Positions 16,425 to 24,380 of a stretch of DNA of 64,000 nt are shown piece by piece. Below the pieces are notes generated by a model. The model did not search any database. It was not told where the DNA came from and saw only the letters and a list, made by a program, of their open reading frames with translations. Source of the stretch: CAWJLS01 sp963843755 (GTDB taxonomy: Bacteria; Acidobacteriota; Thermoanaerobaculia; Multivoradales; DATKCC01); contig CAWJLS010000004.1 in the NCBI GenBank assembly GCA_963843755.1, positions 357,299 to 421,298 on the forward strand. The letters run 5' to 3'. The stretch's first letter is position 1, and each line of letters begins with the position of its first letter. A program made the translations under genes and the position numbers.

Positions 16425-19070
16425 GTGAGCGTCAAGAGTCTGCTCGAGCGCGAGAACGCGCTCGACACCCTGGCAACGTGTCTCGACGCGGTCCGATCGA
16501 GCGGTGCGACCGTGCTGGTGACAGGTGAGGCGGGTGTGGGAAAGACCGCCCTCGTCGAAGAGCTCGCCAACCGGTGCCGGCGGTGCCGGGCGGCGGCGCG
16601 CGTCTTGTGGGGAGGCTGCGAGCCGCTGGTCACGCCGCGACCGCTCGGGCCTCTCTATGACATGGCGGAGTCGGCAGGCGGTGCGCTCGCCGCGCTGCTG
16701 GACAGCGGAGCCCCTCCGGAGACGCTGTTTCCCGCGGTGCTCCGCGAGCTGCGGCGCGGTGACCGGCCGACGGTGGCGATCTTCGAAGACCTTCACTGGG
16801 CCGACGAAGCGACGCTCGATTTGTTGCGCTACCTGGGTCGACGGGTGCCCCGGGCCGCCGGCGTGTTGTTGGTGGCGACCCTTCGTGACGAGGCGTTGGA
16901 CGCCAGGCATCCGTTGCGTGTGCTCCTGGGAGAGCTGGCTCGAGCCGGCTGCCGCCGACTGCAGGTCCGACCGTTGTCGGCGGCGGCGGTGTCCACATTG
17001 GCTCAGCAGGCTCGGAAGGCCGCGGACGGGCTGTTCGCGGCCACCGGTGGCAACCCGTTCTTCGTCTCCGAGGTGCTGTCGAGCGACGGGGACGCTCTGC
17101 CCGAGACCGTGCGAGACGCGGTCTTGGCCCGCGCGGCCCGGCTGTCGGAAGAGGCCCGGCGAGCTCTCGAGCTGGTGGCGCTCGTGCCCGGCCGTGCGGA
17201 GTGCTGGCTGCTCGAAGCCGTCGGCGATCCGCCGGACCACGCCACTGTGGAGTGTCTGGGGTACGGGATGCTGCGTGCCGCCGACGGCACGCTCGCCTTC
17301 CGGCACGAGATCGCGCGCAGGGTGATCGAGGAGTCGGTTCCGGTACCGGTCCGCCGCGCTCTCCACCGGCGGATTCTGGAGTGCCTCGAAGCGCGAGGGC
17401 CCGGAGTCCGAGCCGCCCGCCTCGTCCATCACGCGGACGAGGCGGGAGACGCCGACACGGTGCTGCGGCTCGCTCCTCTCGCCGCCCGCGAGGCCGCCGC
17501 GCTGGGCGCTCATCTCGAGGCGGCGTCCCACTGGCGCCGCGTGCTCGCCTACGCGGACCGCTTGATGCCGCGCGATGAGGCCGAGTGCCTGGATTGTCTG
17601 TCGTATGAGTGCTACCTGACCGATCGGATCGAAGAGTCGGTCACCGCGCGCAGGCGGGCGCGGCGGCTCTGGAGGCAGTTGGGCGAGCGCGAGCTCGAGG
17701 GGACGGCTGCGCGCTGGCTCTCGCGCCTGAGCTGGTTTCAGGCCCGGAGTGATGAAGCGGAACGATTTGGCGCCGAATCGATCGAGATCCTGGAACGCCT
17801 GCCACCGGGCCGCGCCCTGGCGATGGCCTACAGCAACCGTGCGCAGCTCCACATGCTCGCGGGTGAGCTGGAGGAGACCCGACGTTGGGGCCGGCGCGCC
17901 GTGGCGTTGGCGCGGTCGCTCGACGATCCGGAGATCCTCTGTCATGCGCTCAACAACCTCGGAGCGGCGGAGCTCTTCGCGGGCAGCGCCGCGGGGCGAG
18001 AGGCCCTCGAAGAGAGTCTTCGACTGGCGCGGGCAGGAGAGTTCCAGGAGCACGTCGCACGGGCCTACACCAATCTCGCCTGTGGCGAGGCGCGGCACCG
18101 CCGGTACAAGGACGCCCTCCGGACGCTCGACCTCGGCATCGCCTACTGCGAGGAGCGCGACCTCGATCCGTGGGCCTGGTACATGCGCGCCTGGATGGCG
18201 CAAGTCCATTTCGAGACCGGCGCCTGGGGAGTGGCGAGTGAAGGCGCGGCCGCCGTCCTGGAGGTGCCCGAAGTGGGTCGGGTCGTGCGGATTCCGGCCC
18301 TGGTGATCCGTGGCCGAGTCCGCGTGCGACGGGGAGATCCAGGTTCCGTGCCGCTCCTGGACGAAGCGCTCGCGCTGGCCCGCGACTCGGGTGAGGTCCA
18401 GCGGCTGGTGCCGGCCGTCGCGGCGAGGGCCGAGGCCGCCTGGTGGCGGGGAGAACGGGGACAGGTCGGATCGGAGGTCCGGACCGCCTGGTCGCTGGCG
18501 CTGGAGCGGGCGGACCCGTGGGGGCGAGGCGAGCTCACCTACTGGTTGTGGCGGGCCGGGGAGCTCGATGCCGTGCCCGAGGGAATCGCCGAGCCCTACC
18601 GGCTCCTGCTGAACGGCGAGCCTCATCGGGCGGCTGCCCTCTGGGAGCGGCTCGGTTGTCCGTACGAGGCCGCCGAGGCGCTGGCTCTCGCCGACGAAGA
18701 AGACTCGTTGCGCGGGGCGCTCGCCGCGTTCGAACGCCTCGGCGCCGGCCCGGCGGCCGCGTGGGTTCGGCGACGCCTCCGCGGCCACGGCGTGCGCACC
18801 GTGCCGATGGGCGCCCGGCGGAGCAACAGCTCCGCTCCGAGCCCCCTCACTCCTCGACAGCACGAGGTGCTTCGCCTTCTCGCCGACGGCCTGAGCAACG
18901 CGGAAATCGGACGCCGCCTCCAGATTTCGCCGAAGACCGTCGACCACCACGTTTCGGCCATCCTGGCAGCGCTCGGAGCGCGCAACCGAACGGAAGCGGC
19001 GGCCCGGGCGCGGCGGGCGGACCTCCTCGATTCCGAAGCAGTCCATGGCGGACCGTACGAGGAAAGGTGA
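16425..19070 (+). CDS. Large ATP-binding LuxR-type (LAL/MalT-like) transcriptional regulator
   Basis: An 881-residue STAND-type regulator. The N-terminal NTPase has Walker A GEAGVGKT (34-41) and a Walker B-like VAIFEDLHWADEA. The middle is a long alpha-helical region with TPR-like repeats (ALAMAYSNRAQLHMLAGELEE, ILCHALNNLGAAELFAG, ARAYTNLACGEA). The C-terminus is a LuxR/FixJ HTH: LTPRQHEVLRLLADGLSNAEIGRRL, then ISPKTVDHHVSAILAALG. Such proteins integrate a small-molecule or protein signal with ATP binding and activate a neighbouring operon. The GTG at 16425 begins 45 bases after the anti-sigma stop, so it is likely in the same operon. Its likely targets are the downstream DUF4242, EVGFFVR and CHAT genes; this is inferred from position. 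Confidence 0.92.
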   Translation: MSVKSLLERENALDTLATCLDAVRSSGATVLVTGEAGVGKTALVEELANRCRRCRAAARVLWGGCEPLVTPRPLGPLYDMAESAGGALAALLDSGAPPETLFPAVLRELRRGDRPTVAIFEDLHWADEATLDLLRYLGRRVPRAAGVLLVATLRDEALDARHPLRVLLGELARAGCRRLQVRPLSAAAVSTLAQQARKAADGLFAATGGNPFFVSEVLSSDGDALPETVRDAVLARAARLSEEARRALELVALVPGRAECWLLEAVGDPPDHATVECLGYGMLRAADGTLAFRHEIARRVIEESVPVPVRRALHRRILECLEARGPGVRAARLVHHADEAGDADTVLRLAPLAAREAAALGAHLEAASHWRRVLAYADRLMPRDEAECLDCLSYECYLTDRIEESVTARRRARRLWRQLGERELEGTAARWLSRLSWFQARSDEAERFGAESIEILERLPPGRALAMAYSNRAQLHMLAGELEETRRWGRRAVALARSLDDPEILCHALNNLGAAELFAGSAAGREALEESLRLARAGEFQEHVARAYTNLACGEARHRRYKDALRTLDLGIAYCEERDLDPWAWYMRAWMAQVHFETGAWGVASEGAAAVLEVPEVGRVVRIPALVIRGRVRVRRGDPGSVPLLDEALALARDSGEVQRLVPAVAARAEAAWWRGERGQVGSEVRTAWSLALERADPWGRGELTYWLWRAGELDAVPEGIAEPYRLLLNGEPHRAAALWERLGCPYEAAEALALADEEDSLRGALAAFERLGAGPAAAWVRRRLRGHGVRTVPMGARRSNSSAPSPLTPRQHEVLRLLADGLSNAEIGRRLQISPKTVDHHVSAILAALGARNRTEAAARARRADLLDSEAVHGGPYEER

Positions 19071-19214
19071 GGTGAGGGCCGGGCGTCGGAGCGTCCGGGT
19101 CCGGTGCCGAGGCGGAGCGCATGGGGAGATCTCCCGATGTCCTGCCGCAGGGCGGGCCATACCCTGGCGACGACGGCCGAGATGGTTCGGTCGCCGTGCC
19201 GAAAGGAGAGGACA

Positions 19215-19487
19215 ATGCCGCGGTACCTGGTTCAGCGCACGTTCACGGAGGGTCTACAGATTCCGATGGACGCCGCCGGTTGCGAGGTGGTGAAGAAGGT
19301 GGTCGAAACCAATGCCACCGAAGGGGTCACCTGGGTACATTCCTACGTCAGTGACGACAGACGCAACACCTTCTGCGTCTACGACGGGCCCAGCCCGGAA
19401 GCGATCCGCAACGTCGCCTCCCAGAACGGGCTGCCGGTGGACTCGATCACGGAGGTCCGCGTCCTCGACCCGTACTTCTACTCCTGA
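19215..19487 (+). CDS. DUF4242 (SCO4226-like) protein
   Basis: A 90-residue ferredoxin-like-fold protein. The ATG at 19215 follows AAGGAGAGG; an upstream open frame adds only unlikely sequence. Family hallmarks are VTWVHSYVSDDRRNTFCVYD and GPSPEAIRNVASQNGLPVDSITEVRVLDP. The best-studied relative, SCO4226 of Streptomyces, is a nickel-binding protein, and the His in VHSYV and the Cys in TFCVYD are at positions commonly kept in the family. Whether this one binds a metal is unknown. It lies 144 bases after the LAL regulator and ahead of a strong hairpin. Confidence 0.88.
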   Translation: MPRYLVQRTFTEGLQIPMDAAGCEVVKKVVETNATEGVTWVHSYVSDDRRNTFCVYDGPSPEAIRNVASQNGLPVDSITEVRVLDPYFYS

Positions 19488-19533
19488 AAGAGCCCGGGTC
19501 GGGACGCTGTGGTGCGACCGTCCTGCCACCCGG

Positions 19534-19583
19534 ACCCGGTGCGAGCTGGCGGAGCCGGGGAGCTTCGCCAGCTCGGGCCGGGT
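19534..19583 (+). other. Strong intergenic hairpin
   Basis: A 9-bp perfect stem (19543-19551 with 19566-19574, GAGCTGGCG/CGCCAGCTC) is extended by an outer 6-bp arm (19534-19539 with 19578-19583) across a 3-base internal loop. It lies 46 bases after the DUF4242 stop. No T-run follows, so it may be a rho-dependent or attenuation structure or an mRNA-stability element between the DUF4242 and EVGFFVR genes. Apart from it and a ribosome site before 19779, nothing was recognised in the gap 19488-19778. Confidence 0.5.
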
Positions 19584-19778
19584 TCGATAGACTCTCCGTC
19601 CAGTCAACGCTCTTGATCTCAACTGCTCGACCCGCCTCCCGGTGAATCGCCGCCGGGACTGAGGGAATCCGCCGCCGCCCCCCGTTCCAAGGGACGACGG
19701 AGGGCGATGGGTCCCTCGATCGATCAAGGCGGCCGTCCAGGACACCGGGCGGACACCGCAGCGGGGAGAGGAAAGATC

Positions 19779-20261
19779 ATGAGCACACAACCCAGGTTGA
19801 AGCAATTCCCCACGGCTCCGGGTGAACCGCTCGGAGGAACTCGGCAGGAACCCGGGGCGGGAGAGAGGCCACGAGTGACGGAAGAGAAGATCCTCAAGAC
19901 CACGCGCTTCGAAGTGGGCTTCTTCGTCCGCAAGGTGGTCGACGGCCAGGTGGTGCGCCAGTGGCAGTTCCCGCGCGAGAAGCGCCGGGCGATCGTCCCG
20001 GACCCGCCACGGCCGGTGCCCCAGGGCGGTGCCGCCGGCGGGACCGAGCAGTCGGCGGCGGCCGAGCCGGCCCCCCAGGTCCGCGCGCTCGCCCTCGAAG
20101 CGGCCGCCCCCGAAGGCGCACCGTCCACCGACGGGTCGACCGACGGCTCGGGCGACAGCTCGACCACGACCTACGAGGTCGGATTCTTCGTCAGGACGGA
20201 GACGGTGAGCCCGCCGGACTATGGGGGCGACAAAGGTAGTGAGCCTCCGCCGGGCGCATAG
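19779..20261 (+). CDS. Unrecognised protein with a duplicated EVGFFVR motif
   Basis: A 160-residue protein of no family I recognise. The ATG at 19779 follows GGGGAGAGGAAAG. It has no signal peptide or membrane segment. The sequence holds two copies of one short motif: TRFEVGFFVRKVV near residues 43-55 and TTYEVGFFVRTET near 132-144. They are separated by about 75 residues rich in Pro, Ala and Glu (probably disordered), and the N-terminus is also Pro/Gly-rich. The motif could form a beta-strand that inserts into a partner or a protease recognition site. The 3' end overlaps the CHAT protease gene by 41 bases in another frame, so the two proteins are made from one message and are likely to work together. 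Substrate or regulator of the CHAT protein is a guess from this linkage. Confidence 0.75.
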   Translation: MSTQPRLKQFPTAPGEPLGGTRQEPGAGERPRVTEEKILKTTRFEVGFFVRKVVDGQVVRQWQFPREKRRAIVPDPPRPVPQGGAAGGTEQSAAAEPAPQVRALALEAAAPEGAPSTDGSTDGSGDSSTTTYEVGFFVRTETVSPPDYGGDKGSEPPPGA

Positions 20262-23004
20262 GCACAGAGCGGCAGTTTGTCTCGTCTTGCTCGCCTGGGT
20301 CGCCGGGCCGACGGTTGCCGAAGCTCGAGATGGTGACTGTCGTGCGCTCCTGGCGGCCGACCCTGTCGGTCGGGACGCATGTTCCTGCCTGTTCGAGCGT
20401 GCCCGCGCAGGTGGTCCGGCGGCGGGAGACGCAAGGCGGTGTCTGAGCCGGCTCGCCGAACAGAACGCCGATCAACCCTGGCCCAACTTCTACCTCGGCC
20501 GGCTTCTCTGGGATGACGCCGAGGCCTCGGCGGAGCTCTTCGGCCGATCCGCCGAGGCCTTCTCGGCATCGGGGAGTGCCTCGGGCGAGGTGTACGCACG
20601 AGAGAACCGATCCCGTCAGCTCTTTCGCCTCGGGTTGGTCGAGGAAGCCGAGGTTGAAGCCGAAGCTGCAGAGCGCGTCGCGCGGGGAAGCGGCCTACCC
20701 GATCTGGAGGCCCACGGCCGGGTCGTACTGGCTCGACAGATCGCGGAGAGCGGCGGAGACCTCGGGCGAGTGGAGGCGCTGTTGAGAGCGTCGTCGGCCG
20801 ATGGCGCGAGCGGTCCGTGCGGCGCGGGTCCGAGCGCGACTCAGATGGAGTGCCTGTTGACTCTCGGACAGGTGTGCGTCGAACAAGGGAAGTTCGCGGC
20901 CGCGGAGGACGTCTTCCGTCGGCTTGCCAGGCTCGCCGAAGAGCAGGGGGACTCCTACGTCGAGGCGGGGGCCTGGTACGGGCTGACGAGAGTCGCGATC
21001 GAGAGGCTTTCGGAGTCCCCCGACCCGAAACGTGCAGAGGAGGTGAGGTCGCGAGCGCGGCGCGCGTTGGCGCTCGCCGAGGCGTCAGGCCGTTCCGGTG
21101 TCGCGGCCAAATCGCACTGGGTCCTGGGTGTGCTGCTGCCGGGGTCGGACGGACTGGCCCATCTCGATGCCTGCACGAAGTTGGCGACGACCGACCGTGA
21201 TCACAGCTATTGCCTGAATGCCCTCGCGCGCCACCTGAGCCGGGAGGACCCGGGCCGCGCGGCGACGATTGCGTCGCGGTCCCTGGAGCTGGCTCGCGAA
21301 GCGCAGGACTCGTGGTCTCAGGCCTCCGCCTGGCGCGAGATGATGCGGGTGCGGTGGGCCGAGGGATCGTCGGAGGAGGCCGTCGCGGACTCTTGGGCAG
21401 CGCTCGATGCCATCGAGCGGTTGCGGGATCTTCAAGGTGAAGGCTCTGAAGTGCAGGCCGGGCTCTTCTCCACCTGGGCTGACGACTACTCCTGGTTCGG
21501 CGGACAACTGGTGCGGGCCGCGGGATCCGATCTGGATCAGACGTTCGCCCGAGCGGAGGCTTTTCAGGTCGAGGAGCGGGCGCGCGCCCGGGCGCTGACC
21601 GACTGGTTGCGGCGGACGACCGCGAAAAGCGAGGCGGCCGAGCAGGGTGAGGCGGGTGCGCCGCGGGCGAGCGGCGAGGGCTTCGCGAGCCTCGACCGGG
21701 TGCAAGCCGCCCTCGCGCCGGACGAAGCCCTCTTGTCCTTCCAGGTCGCGCCGTGGAAGGACCTGGCGGGGGATTTCGGCGGCGGCTCGTGGTTGATGAC
21801 GGTGACGAAGCAGGGGGTGACGGTGCATCGGCTGCCGGGGCGCACCGACGTCCGCCGGGCGGTGCGGCTGTTCGAGGGGCTGGTGGAGCGGCGGGACGGG
21901 TCGGAGGCGGGGCCCGGGACTCACCTCTACCAGACGCTGTTGGCGCCGGCGCTCGCCGAGCTGCCGCCCGAGGTGACGCGGCTGATCCTGGTGCCGGACG
22001 ATGCTCTCCACCGGCTACCGTTCGCGGCGCTCCGGCCGAAGGCGGACGGGGTGCCGTTCGGGGAGCGGTTCGAGCTGGTGCGGGTGCCGTCGGCGACGCT
22101 CTGGCTGCGCTGGCGTGACGAGGAGCCGCCGCGGCCGGAGCAGCCGGTGCTGGTGCTGGCGGACCCGACGTTGGGCGGTGTCGTGCCGAGTGCCCCGGTG
22201 GAGGACGGCGGCCCGCCCGATGAGCCGGGGCCGGCAGCCACCGGCAGCCGGCTCGCGCAGGCCCGCGGTGGGGACGGCGTCGCCGGGGCACCGCCGGAGG
22301 AGACGTTCGGACCGCTGGTCCACGCCCGGGAGGAGGGGCGGGCGGCGATCCGGGATCTGGGGGGCGGTCTGCTGCTGGCCGGGTCGGAGGCGACCGAGTC
22401 GCGGCTGGCGAGCCTCGACCTCACGAGCTTCGGCCTGCTCCATTTCGCCGCCCACGCTGTGACCGACGAGGACCGGCCGGAGCGCTCGGCGGTGCTGCTG
22501 GCGGCGGACAGGGCGGGCCAGGGGCCGGGCCATGACGGGCGTCTCGAGAGCGGGGAGATCGCCCGGCTCCACCTGGGCGGCCGGACGGTGGTGCTGGCGT
22601 CGTGCCGGAGCGCGGACGGGACGGTGCTCCGGGGCGAGGGGGTCATGAGCCTGGCGCGGGCGTTCTTCCAGGCGGGTGCCCACGGGGTGGTGGCGAGCCT
22701 CTGGCCGCTCCGGGACGACGAGTCGGCGGCGCTGTTCGAGCGCTTCTACCGGCACCTGGCGGCGGGAGAGACGGTGGCCGGGGCGCTCCACGAGGCACGG
22801 CGCGAGGCGATCGCCGCGGGGGAGCCGGCGGCGGCCTGGGCGGGGCTCGTGGTGCTCGGCGACGGGGCGTTGGTGCCGGTGCCGGGCGGGCGGCGGATCG
22901 GCCTGTCGCCGACGCTGGTCGCGGTGGTCCTGGGTGTGCTCGCTCTCCTCGCCGCGCTCGGCATCGGTCTCCGGCACCGCCGTGGGCGCCGGCCGGCCGC
23001 GTGA
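20221..23004 (+). CDS. Exported TPR-CHAT protease with C-terminal membrane anchor
   Basis: A 927-residue protein. A signal peptide (basic RRAHRHR, hydrophobic CLVLLAWVAG, likely cut after VAEA) is followed by a helical TPR-like region (about 80-470) and a CHAT (caspase-HetF) domain at roughly 500-880. The catalytic pair is visible: His745 in LLHFAAHAVTDE and Cys795 in LASCRSADGT. Motifs LILVPDDALHRLPFAAL, GVMSLARAFFQAGAHGVVASLWPL and AWAGLVVLGDG are typical. The end has one hydrophobic helix (TLVAVVLGVLALLAALGIGL) and an Arg-rich tail. The protease is therefore probably periplasmic and tethered to the inner membrane. The ATG at 20221 overlaps the previous gene; a GTG at 20239 is an alternative that also keeps the signal peptide. 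Substrate unknown; see the findings. Confidence 0.9.
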   Translation: MGATKVVSLRRAHRHRAAVCLVLLAWVAGPTVAEARDGDCRALLAADPVGRDACSCLFERARAGGPAAGDARRCLSRLAEQNADQPWPNFYLGRLLWDDAEASAELFGRSAEAFSASGSASGEVYARENRSRQLFRLGLVEEAEVEAEAAERVARGSGLPDLEAHGRVVLARQIAESGGDLGRVEALLRASSADGASGPCGAGPSATQMECLLTLGQVCVEQGKFAAAEDVFRRLARLAEEQGDSYVEAGAWYGLTRVAIERLSESPDPKRAEEVRSRARRALALAEASGRSGVAAKSHWVLGVLLPGSDGLAHLDACTKLATTDRDHSYCLNALARHLSREDPGRAATIASRSLELAREAQDSWSQASAWREMMRVRWAEGSSEEAVADSWAALDAIERLRDLQGEGSEVQAGLFSTWADDYSWFGGQLVRAAGSDLDQTFARAEAFQVEERARARALTDWLRRTTAKSEAAEQGEAGAPRASGEGFASLDRVQAALAPDEALLSFQVAPWKDLAGDFGGGSWLMTVTKQGVTVHRLPGRTDVRRAVRLFEGLVERRDGSEAGPGTHLYQTLLAPALAELPPEVTRLILVPDDALHRLPFAALRPKADGVPFGERFELVRVPSATLWLRWRDEEPPRPEQPVLVLADPTLGGVVPSAPVEDGGPPDEPGPAATGSRLAQARGGDGVAGAPPEETFGPLVHAREEGRAAIRDLGGGLLLAGSEATESRLASLDLTSFGLLHFAAHAVTDEDRPERSAVLLAADRAGQGPGHDGRLESGEIARLHLGGRTVVLASCRSADGTVLRGEGVMSLARAFFQAGAHGVVASLWPLRDDESAALFERFYRHLAAGETVAGALHEARREAIAAGEPAAAWAGLVVLGDGALVPVPGGRRIGLSPTLVAVVLGVLALLAALGIGLRHRRGRRPAA

Positions 23005-23110
23005 ATGACCCCGAGCCCCGAGGCGGGCTTCGGTCCGGTCCCGGCCAGCGGTCGGATCGGCGGCTCGGTCGCCGCGGTCGTATCGCGCGTACCTGTCGGG
23101 TTCGATCGCC

Positions 23111-24328
23111 CTACGGGGTGGCGGGCCAGGGCGTCTGCCAGACCACCCGGTAGAGCGGCTCCGGTCGCAGCCGCTCCTCGATTGCGGCCCGGATCTCGTC
23201 GGCGCTGGGGGAGGGGGTGGCCGCGAAGCGATCGCGGGCGGCGATCTGGTCGAGGGTCAGCTCCGGCGTCGGCTCGCCCCGGATGCCGCCGCGCAGGCGG
23301 ACGTAGAGGAGCAGCGGGTCGGGCGCCAGCCATCTCCCCTGGAGCGACTCCAGCGCCTCCCACAGGCTGAAGCCGCGGATCTCGAGCACGCCGGCCTCGT
23401 CACCGCTCCTGCCACCGCCCTCTCCCTGGCCGGAGCCGTCGGGCTCGAAGCCCTCGGCCTCGATCACCGGGCCACCGGGGATCACCCGGATGTGGGCGGG
23501 GAAGGGGTCGAACAGCAGGCGCGAGATCTCGTTGATCGAGTACGCCTCGTTCTGGTCGATGACCAGGACCTCCGCGGCCTTGTCCATGGCCGCGTCGACG
23601 GCTTCGACGAGCGGCTTCTCCGGTGGTCGAAGCCGCTGCTTGTAGGCGTCGGCGTCTTCCCCGTCGAGCGCGTCGCCGAGCAGCGCTCCGAGGGTGACCC
23701 GGGCGCGGCCAGGATGGCGGTCGAGATAGGTGTAGAGCGCGGAGGTGGCCCTGAAGTAGGTCGCCAGCGAGTCGGTCCACGGCCCGACGAACCGATCGTA
23801 GAGCTGGCGCTGCCGGCGGTTGGCCCGACCGGCGGCCAGCGGCGTCAGCGAGAGCTCGACCCGGCCGTGCTCGGCGCTGGAGTCGACGGCGACGGCCGTG
23901 TCAGCGAAGAACTGGTGGAGGGCGTCCGGGTGCTCTGCGAGATCGAGCCGGGCGACCCGGCGGGCCTGGCGCAGCACGCCGTCCTCCCAGTCGAAGCCGA
24001 CGTGCCGCGAGCCCGCGCCGAGCCCGGTGAAGCGGGCGGCCCACGCGTCCTGGCCGCTCAGGATCTGCCGGCGGCGTTCGTCGACCCGCGCCTGGAGGTT
24101 GGGATTGTCGCCGCGGCCCTCGTCCGGTTCGATGCGGGTGACGAGCTCGATCTCGCAGGGCAGGAGGCCGATCTCGGAGAGCGAGTGCGGGTCGACGTTG
24201 CCGGGTTGGAAACGGATCGTCAGCTCGTCGCGGACCGGCTCTTCGAAGCAGCCGGAGAGGAGGAGCAGTCCAGCCAGGGTGGCGAGCAGCGCGGTGCCGC
24301 GGAGGCTCGGGGCTCGACGACGTCTCAT
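23111..24328 (-). CDS. Predicted lipoprotein of unknown function
   Basis: A 405-residue protein on the minus strand with an Arg-rich start, hydrophobic segment and a clear lipobox (LLLLSGC, then FEEP), so it should be lipidated and held at a membrane. I recognise no domain in the rest. Visible features are an N-terminal beta-like stretch (ELTIRFQPGNVDPHSL), a helical Arg/Glu-rich middle (QARVDERRRQIL, RANRRQRQLYDRFVG), a Gly/Asp linker near residue 310 (DGSGQGEGGGRSGDEAG), and a Pro-rich end. Upstream of topA on the same strand, but 53 bases separate its start from the topA stop, so co-transcription from the topA promoter is possible. It faces the CHAT gene tail-to-tail (106-base gap with no feature recognised). 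Confidence 0.75.
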   Translation of the reverse strand: MRRRRAPSLRGTALLATLAGLLLLSGCFEEPVRDELTIRFQPGNVDPHSLSEIGLLPCEIELVTRIEPDEGRGDNPNLQARVDERRRQILSGQDAWAARFTGLGAGSRHVGFDWEDGVLRQARRVARLDLAEHPDALHQFFADTAVAVDSSAEHGRVELSLTPLAAGRANRRQRQLYDRFVGPWTDSLATYFRATSALYTYLDRHPGRARVTLGALLGDALDGEDADAYKQRLRPPEKPLVEAVDAAMDKAAEVLVIDQNEAYSINEISRLLFDPFPAHIRVIPGGPVIEAEGFEPDGSGQGEGGGRSGDEAGVLEIRGFSLWEALESLQGRWLAPDPLLLYVRLRGGIRGEPTPELTLDQIAARDRFAATPSPSADEIRAAIEERLRPEPLYRVVWQTPWPATP

Positions 24329-24380
24329 CGCGCCCTAATCTACACGGGCGGGCCGTGGAGCCCGGACGGAGCTGTGAACC

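Noticed and set aside
15522..19160. Minus-strand open frame of 1212 codons over the sigma, anti-sigma and LAL genes
   Set aside because: Antisense shadow of the LAL regulator, whose Walker and HTH motifs are unmistakable.
20221..23004. CHAT-TPR gene as part of a CRISPR-guided (Craspase-type) system with sigma factor nearby
   Set aside because: No CRISPR repeats, no Cas7-11-like gene in the window, and the CHAT protein has a signal peptide and membrane anchor; only the general theme of TPR-CHAT with a sigma factor is shared.
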